NCBI GenBank assembly: GCA_030737875.1
Contig: CM060915.1
Span: 901,348,177 to 901,412,176 of the forward strand
DNA length: 64,000 nt
Source: Allium sativum
Lineage: Eukaryota; Streptophyta; Magnoliopsida; Asparagales; Amaryllidaceae
Direction of reading: 5' to 3'
Shown here: piece after piece, positions 57,535 to 64,000 of the stretch
Position numbering within the stretch: the first letter of the stretch is position 1
Layout: the number at the start of each line of letters is the position of its first letter
Translations under genes and position numbers: made by a program
Notes under the pieces: generated by a model
What the model was told of the DNA's origin: nothing
Database searches by the model: none
What the model saw: the letters and a program-made list of their open reading frames with translations, nothing else

Positions 57535-57652
57535 AATTGGTCCGACCGGGGGGGTCGACCCCTGGGTCGACATGGGTGTCGACCCATTGGGGGGGTCGAC
57601 ACTGGTGTCGACCCCTGTGTCGACCCTGCCTGGGGCGGGAAAATTGCCGCCC
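57535..57652. promoter_or_regulatory. GTCGAC array and E2F-like repeat, solo LTR S
   Basis: Six or more GGGTCGACCC-type repeats beside GGGCGGGAAAATTGCCGCCC. Same order and spacing to TATA as in A and B, though the repeat units have diverged. Confidence 0.6.
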
Positions 57653-59369
57653 ATTCTGCCTTGGTTGCAATTCGAATCTGAATTCGAATTTGAACTGTTT
57701 TCGGGCTTAGAATTTTCTGAAAACTTCATTGGGCCATAACTTGGTCATACGGACTCCGTTTTTCGAAAACTCGGACTCTATTTCACGTATTTTTCCGAGA
57801 CGAACGCAATGGAACAGCCCGTTTCCCTTGATTCAGATTTTAGAATTTAATTCTGCCTTGATTTATGTTATATCTTGTTATTCAAAATATGGGTTGTTAC
57901 AGTTTGAGCCATTAAACGATATCTCATAAGACCACGCCGTATAACGGAACGAGTTTTCCCCTTATGAGAATCCAAATAATCTTTATATCAAAACTCATTG
58001 ATATTATAATAATGTCTATCAACCACATTATAATAATCATCTAGCAGAAACGCTTTCATCTCATGTTCTACATATATAGTATACAATCAAAACTGCAAGC
58101 ACGTATTGGGTAATGGATTTCCAACTATGAAAAGTTATGGAACCACCTTTCGCTAGTGTACCTCTAGAGAGGAATACACTGGGTTCAACAAGAACATCTT
58201 GCAACCCGGCCACACATGACCGACCACTCATTTCGCTTGAGTGTATCGAATGTATATCACCAATGGTTGGGATCAGCAACCATTTCCCGAATGGGACAGC
58301 ATTGACAATAGAATTTTAGAAGTAAATGAAACTCTAGATCAGGTGATTATACACCCTAATCGGTGCGACCTACATAGCCATGCTGCCTGCCCGATTTTTG
58401 TCATTTCCGGACGTGAGGCTAGAAGCTATACGTATCTTTGACAGATCACACGTTTATTCACTTTGAATGTCACACCGTCATACCTGCCAAATCACAAATT
58501 GATTTCCCTAAAAATACCACGGGTATACGGCTAAGAGAAACGAATTCCTCTGCCACCAAACGTAAATACGTTTGAAGAGATCAACTTACGCGATCGATTA
58601 AATATACTCTGTCAGACATTCGTCCATACAAGTTGTTCTGGGACTGGACAAACTGAAGGCACTATTCAGTACATCCATCTTAAGCAATCTTTACCTAAGA
58701 TTTATACAATAGCCCTTGCACTTTGCTCCGTCTTCAATTATCTTTGGCATATATGATTCGCAACACTTATGCCAATACGGAGTGGTTCTTCAGATAATAA
58801 TCCAACCGTTCTCTCCATATTAACAACGTTAAAATGGTCGAAAACATCGATAGTCGATGAGTTAACTATCAAAGAAAAACACGTGTGCAAACAACGATCT
58901 TATTACTAGACGGAAATTACATCGATCAATCACCAATCAACTTTTATCCTTTAAATTAATTTATCATTAATTTAGTTCATTTGTCATTTCCTGTTTCCAT
59001 ATATTCAACATTTTTTGTTTTCTCAATTTAGAAAATGTATGTTATTAACACTGGAAAACATTTCCATTTTTTGTTTTCTATATTAGAAAACATTTCTGAT
59101 TCTTATTTGGAAAACATTTCCAAAACTCTTACATTGGACTTAGACAGATGTTTAAACAAACCATCGCTATGCCAACTCAAAACATTAGACTCGTTAAATA
59201 AATTTACTTAACCATCCTTTACTATAAAACCTTAGCCCTTTCCATAGTTAAGAAGGAAGTCAATCAAGTTCGGGTATAATTACCTCTCAGACCTTAACTG
59301 AACAACATTTTAACTACAGAATAGACAAAGTTTATCTTTTAAACCATTAACAAACTTCCTTACGTAACT

Positions 59370-60250
59370 CTCTTTCGAATAACTATATTCGATATCTCTT
59401 TTTCGAAAAACAAGATTTGAAAACATTTCTTCGAATAAACTATATTCGATTAACTCTATTCAATTAAATCTTTTTGATTCAACTCTAATCGATTAACTCT
59501 ATTTGATTAACTCTTTTCACTTAACTCTTTTCGAATAAACTATATTCGATAACTCAAACTACATTCGATTAACTCCTTTGATTCTATTCGAATAAACTAT
59601 ATTCGATTTACTCCTTTTGAATAACTAGATTCGATAACTGCTTTCGAATAACCAATATTCGATTAACTCACTTCGAATAACCAATATTCGATAACTCCTC
59701 TTCGAATAAATAGATTCGATAAATCCTTTCAAATAACCAATATTCGATTAACTCACGTCGAATAACCAATATTCGATAACTCCTCTTCGAATAAATTATG
59801 TTCGATAACTCTTTTCGAATAACCAATATTCGATTAACTCACTTCGAATAACCAATATATGATAACTCCTCTTCGAATAAATTATATTCGATAACTCTTC
59901 TCGAATGAACTATATTCGATTACTCTTCTCGAATAAACTATATTTGATTACTCTTCTCTCGAATACACTATATTCGATAACTCTACTTCGAATAAGTGAT
60001 ATTCGACAACTCTACTCGATTTACTCCATTTGAATAACTCTAATTGGTTAACTCTAACTCTAGCCGGTTAACTCTAATTCTAGCTGGTTAACTCTAACTG
60101 ATTAATTCTAACTGATTAATTCTAACTGATTAATTCTAACTGATTAACTCTAACTGGTTAACTCTAACTGGTTAATTCTAACTAATTAAATCTATCTAAT
60201 TTACTCTTTTTGATTTAACTCTAACCGAATAACTAATATTCGATTAACTC
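59370..60250. repeat. Degenerate TTCGAATAACT repeat block, E right LTR
   Basis: Counterpart of 49360-50250, with units gained and lost between the two LTRs. Confidence 0.8.
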
Positions 60251-61479
60251 ATTTCGATTAACTCTTTTGAATTAGCTCCTTTGATTTATTCCTTTGAATT
60301 ATTTCTTTGAATTATTCCCTTGGATTATTCCTTTGAGTTATTCCTTTGAATTATTCCTTTTCTGTTTGTTTACTTAATAAATAACTATTCCTTTTTCAAA
60401 TTCTATTTATTTAACAAATAAATATTTCTTTTATCTTTCCTATTTATTTAACAAATAAATATTTCCTTTATCTTTTCTATTTATTTAACAAATAAATATT
60501 TCCTTTATCTTTTCTATTTATTTAACTAATAAATATTCTTATGGTATCTTATTTATTTTCCCAATAAATATTCCTCTTTATAAAATCCCTTGATTTTATA
60601 AATAATTTCTCTTTAATAAATTCTCATTCATTTTATAAACAAATAGCCCTTTTTGTAAAATCCTTTGATTTTATAAATAAATTTCCTTTTTAATTCTTCT
60701 TTGATTTTATAAATATTTTCCTTTATAAAATCCTTTCTTTACATATAAAATCCATTGATTTTATATAAATAATTTATTTTCAAAATACACTTTGAAAATC
60801 CCCTTTTTACATCCCAGTATTTCTTACGATATTTAAAATACCAATTAACAGTGATGGATATCATTCAACACACATAATCCACAACAGATTATATATCACA
60901 TCATATACTACAATATATGAACATAACAGTATTATAAATATTGAGTAGTCCAGTTGGACCCCTCCAACCTGTTTCCCTGCATCACAAATGTTAAACAATA
61001 TAACTAACATCGATTTCATTTCAATATGAAATATTCTGCTAAATAGAATCAATATTTGATTAACGATTTATAAATATATTGTTATCTATAATTTCAACCA
61101 ATACATAAGCAATTCAACCAAACAGTTAACACACATCAATCAACAAATAATTATCAGTTCTAAGAATACGTTATAAAAATATAACTGTTCAGAGTTGGTG
61201 AGTTTTACTCACATTGGACGATCATCGTTAATAACGATAACCATTGCTTGGTTCATACGGACAATTTATTTTGCTATAAATTGTAACGAGCTCTAATTCG
61301 CTCCCAGTCAGTTCCATGATGTTGTTCCCGTCCATACCATACTGACTGATCCAGATTTGCGTAGTTCTGATAATGTATGAGATAATTATACATTTTATAA
61401 GTTAACGTACATTATACATATACAATTTATATTTAACAACTTAGTTAGATTTAAATATGGGCTTTAACCTTTGACTCTC

Positions 61480-62165
61480 AGTCCAACTTCAGTTTTCTTT
61501 AAACAAGAACCCGACCCGCTTAACTTTCTTCGTTATCAATATCACTAACCCGCTTGATTAATGTTTTAATCACTCCCCAAATCCCACGGTTTACTATTAA
61601 CCAACCGCTCATTCATTTCTTCCCCAAATGAAGAAACCCATTGTATCTCGTATCCACTCCTCCACACTGTTACGTACTCCACCGACCTCCCATGATTTCT
61701 TCCTCCCCGATCACAGAAACCTGCTGCTCTCCCCTCAAACAAATCTTCCTTCTTCCACGGTACACCCGAGACTGCTCCTCAACTTCACCAACCATTGTTT
61801 CAATTGCACCAACCTGACACAGTCACCATTCCTTTGCACCACTCTTCGTCCCCCGTTACAATTAACAGTACTATTTACTCTTGAAAACTCCATCGTCCAG
61901 CACTGTTTCACACATCTTAGCAGTCCGGCATCATAAACCTTCACCGGCCTTCCCACTCGACTACCACCCGTACAGACAAACCCGCCAACACTTCAACTCC
62001 ACTTCTCAACCAAAATGAACAGCATGCTTCAGAATTCGAATTGCCATTCCACCACATAAATACTTCACAGTCCATCCATGGTTCATACATCACGTACCCT
62101 ATCCACTCGCGCCCTCTCTTCTTTCTCCTGCTACCCTTTGTCTTCACGCCATTCATGTTATCCAC
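61480..62165. other. GC-richer exon-like island, E right LTR
   Basis: Counterpart of 51480-52165. The 74-codon minus-strand ORF is at 61941-62165. No known domain. Confidence 0.4.
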
Positions 62166-63137
62166 GTTTTAATTTATTTATTTCGGTGGGTTTCATTTTG
62201 TGAAAAATGGAGAAGTATGAGGTTCATTAGTTACATATAGATTTAAAGAGGAAATTGGGTGGAAGGGAGAAAAGAACGTGTCCCTTTTTATGTCCACGCG
62301 TGAAGTGTATCAACGTGGTTTTAGTTTTCAACATGAAGTTGTATGCACTTCGTTACACATAGTTCACTTGTTTTATGGACCGCCATAGACAGAATTAAGC
62401 ATATCGATGTGTCAAGCATTGTATCACGATCCCAAAGAAGTGATAATATAGGTCCGTTAACTTATTCTGTGAAACCCCGAAATGTTGATATAGGGTGCAA
62501 AATACTCCAAAATAAAAAGTGCTTATTTAATTAATTAAAAATTTCAGCAAAATTCTAAAAATTAAATTATCACTACGTCTAAAAGGGCTTGTCTAAATTC
62601 GAGGCCAATATTTAATTATAATTAAATATATCGTTATGTTTGATAATGATTCCATAGCGACTATTCGAAAATTGATTTGGACATAAATCAAAATCTACAT
62701 TACGAAATCCCGATTTTTCTCTTCCACTAGAAAAATATACTTCACCAGCTCCTAACGTTTCTTGTTTCACCGGAATCCGATTTAAAATGGCTTCTATATA
62801 TTCGGTTGAAGTTCGAATCGTCAAATTGCGAACTGCCGCGCCATTTCGAGCTCGATTATAATTATATTATAATTCTACGTTCAAACTTCTTTTAAATAAT
62901 ATATCTGTGAATACAATTCAGCTCTAAACTGAATTATACCTTATATATATTCCAATTCACACTCTATTGTGAATTCCACTATTTTTGATTATTTCTGAAT
63001 TAAATATATTATTAAATTATTATATTAAATAAACATTCCTTATTATTTAATTCTGTTCATTTTAAATTACCAAACCTTTATTTAAATAATTAAATAAATT
63101 ATTTATTATCCGTAAAAGTACGGGTCATTACAGAAGG

Positions 63138-63920
63138 AGTAACAGTATGTTGGGTTTCTGGGATCAATTAATACTTGCATGCAAATGAGTAGGGGACTCG
63201 ACAGTGGATGTTAGGGGTCCGATAGTGGAAATAGAGTTCGGAAAATTTACGGTGGCTGTTGGTCTATAAGGGGAAGGGATTTGGGTTTGATAAGCCCGGC
63301 GATGATGGGTTTATGATGGTTTGTTCGGCTGTTGATGTTGGGGGAGGAAATTTGTAAGGTAATTAAATTTGATAATTACTTATTTAAATAAATTAAAAAA
63401 TATATAAATAATTAAAGGTTTTTAAAGGAGTAAATGGTGATGTTATTCTCTGATTTATGAGGAAGCATATGATAATTTCCTGGAGATAACAACATTGTAA
63501 GGGCGTGTGGTGCCATTTTGTTTATACAGGAGGTGGCCTGGAATATCTAAATGAAGAAGGCGTTAAAATGATTAAGGTAATTATTTTTAGTTTAGAAATA
63601 ATTTTTTTGTTTACATTTAAATTTATTCGATAACTAAATGATGCATATAAATTGTTAAATATGTATGCGAGATTTTATATAACTGAATCGGTCGAGTTGA
63701 TCACAGCCAAGAGATTCATAATCTAGATTAAGAAAATACAATTGGAATTGGAATTGAAATGGATCAAATAAAAATCACAGTGAGTAAGTCTAACTCAAAT
63801 TTTTATTTAGAATTATTTTTATTAATAAAAAATAATTGTTTGTCGATTGCTAGGATGCGTTTAAATATTTTGATGGCCATTCTGCATAGTTATTAGTTAT
63901 ATAGGATTGGTGTTTGTGGT

Positions 63921-63955
<35 letters not shown>

Positions 63956-64000
63956 TGATTGGATAGTTCCCGAAGTACCATTAGCGGATGCCCGCAGTAT
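63138..64000 (+). mobile_element. LTR H, third segment
   Basis: Resumes after E's right TSD. G-rich to about 63350 (continuing the island begun at 37190-37625), then abruptly AT-rich at TTTGTAAG|GTAATTAAAT, which resembles a splice donor. A TA microsatellite occupies about 63922-63951. No gene is seen, and the LTR end lies beyond the window. Confidence 0.45.

Larger units (their letters stand above)
55102..57901 (-). mobile_element. Solo LTR S, third relative of the A/B families
   Basis: A 2,800-bp LTR with perfect TSD GTTTG (55097-55101 and 57902-57906) and ends TGTAACACCCC/GGGTTGTTACA on the plus strand. In element (minus) orientation: E2F-like repeat 57633-57652, GTCGAC array about 57535-57625, TATA 57414-57421, upstream ORF MASTLLS 57322-57345, hairpin pair 56302-56491, small hairpin 55491-55510, and a pyrimidine-tract CCCCCCCAG|G near 55460. 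It has no internal region, so it arose by LTR-LTR recombination. Confidence 0.92.
37631..63132 (-). mobile_element. Element E: giant-LTR noncoding retrotransposon
   Basis: A minus-strand element with perfect TSD GAAGG (37626-37630 and 63133-63137). After removing nested D and S the LTRs are about 5,658 and 5,673 bp and the internal region is 1,522 bp, so roughly 88% of the 12.9 kb element is LTR. The LTRs start TGTAGTGTCCCG (plus-strand left) and end CGGGTC(G/A)TTACA. The internal region has a primer-binding site and polypurine tract but no gag or pol. Each LTR shows the empty target of the insertion in the other: AAACAGTTTGAGCC near 38068 for S and CTTTAAATTAATTT near 58950 for D. Confidence 0.92.
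57907..63132 (-). repeat. Element E 5' LTR, right segment
   Basis: The main part of E's right LTR. It matches 38074-39104 plus 48949-53132 in order, including the TTCGAATAACT repeat block (about 59370-60250), the GC-richer island (about 61480-62165) and end CGGGTCATTACA at 63132, followed by TSD GAAGG. A plus-strand ORF of 102 codons (61628-61936) is open here but its start is followed by a stop in the left copy, so it is unlikely to be a gene. Confidence 0.9.

Noticed and set aside
61628..61936. 102-codon plus-strand ORF, proline/serine/threonine-rich, in E's right LTR
   Set aside because: The left LTR copy has a stop right after the start, and the strand is antisense to the element. No recognisable domain.
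63922..63951. Long TA run, also near 33540, 36205 and 36300
   Set aside because: Simple microsatellites common in plant intergenic DNA.

Overview
This window is plant nuclear DNA made almost entirely of nested Ty3/Gypsy LTR retrotransposons. The evidence is initiator-Met tRNA primer-binding sites (TGGTATCAGAGC), LTR ends of the TGTAACRCCC…GGGYGTTACA type, 5-bp target-site duplications (TSDs), and chromovirus Gag-Pol proteins whose C-terminal tails look like the Tekay/Del lineage. AT-rich, stop-filled spacer and very long LTRs suggest heterochromatin of a large-genome flowering plant; the species cannot be named from this. I found no host gene, rRNA, tRNA or CRISPR array.

Layout, using local names. 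G is a minus-strand element with a ~6 kb LTR at 139-15477; its internal part runs off the left edge, and its LTR is split by A. A (1290-10650, TSD ATCAT) has 3.6 kb LTRs and carries gag only. H is a plus-strand LTR starting at 15600; its pieces are 15600-16140, 36959-37630 and 63138-64000. F is a plus-strand, probably solo LTR inside H (16141-36953). C is a minus-strand LTR inside F (16792 to about 32867), and B lies inside C (19320-30380, TSD ATTCC, complete gag-pol with six in-frame stops). The left nest is therefore four deep: H contains F, F contains C, C contains B. E is a minus-strand element inside H (37631-63132, TSD GAAGG) with two 5.7 kb LTRs around a 1.5 kb internal region without coding capacity. 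D (39105-48943, TSD AAATT, nearly intact gag-pol) sits in E's left LTR. A solo LTR S (55102-57901, TSD GTTTG) sits in E's right LTR. Each LTR of E shows the undisturbed target site of the insertion in the other.

How the elements relate. A and B have related LTRs, leaders and 3' tails, so A looks like a gag-only parasite of a B-like autonomous family. B itself is dead: six stops, and a lysine at the integrase catalytic glutamate. D has a single amber codon in reverse transcriptase. E has no proteins and must have been copied in trans.

The most interesting signals are inside the LTRs. (1) A tandem pair of hairpins with compensatory arm changes occurs in A, B and S. (2) A second small covarying hairpin, CCAGNC-loop-GNCTGACCC, lies about 360-500 bp before the LTR 3' end in every LTR where that region is present. 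(3) A gene-like layout recurs: TATA box, tiny upstream ORF (MASLL/MASTL/MASTLLS), strong 5' splice donor, kilobases of AT-rich sequence, then acceptor-like sites, one directly before the gag ATG. (4) An inverted E2F-like palindrome and a GTCGAC array precede the TATA box. Together these suggest LTRs that are intron-containing transcription units. That is inference from sequence and needs RNA data.
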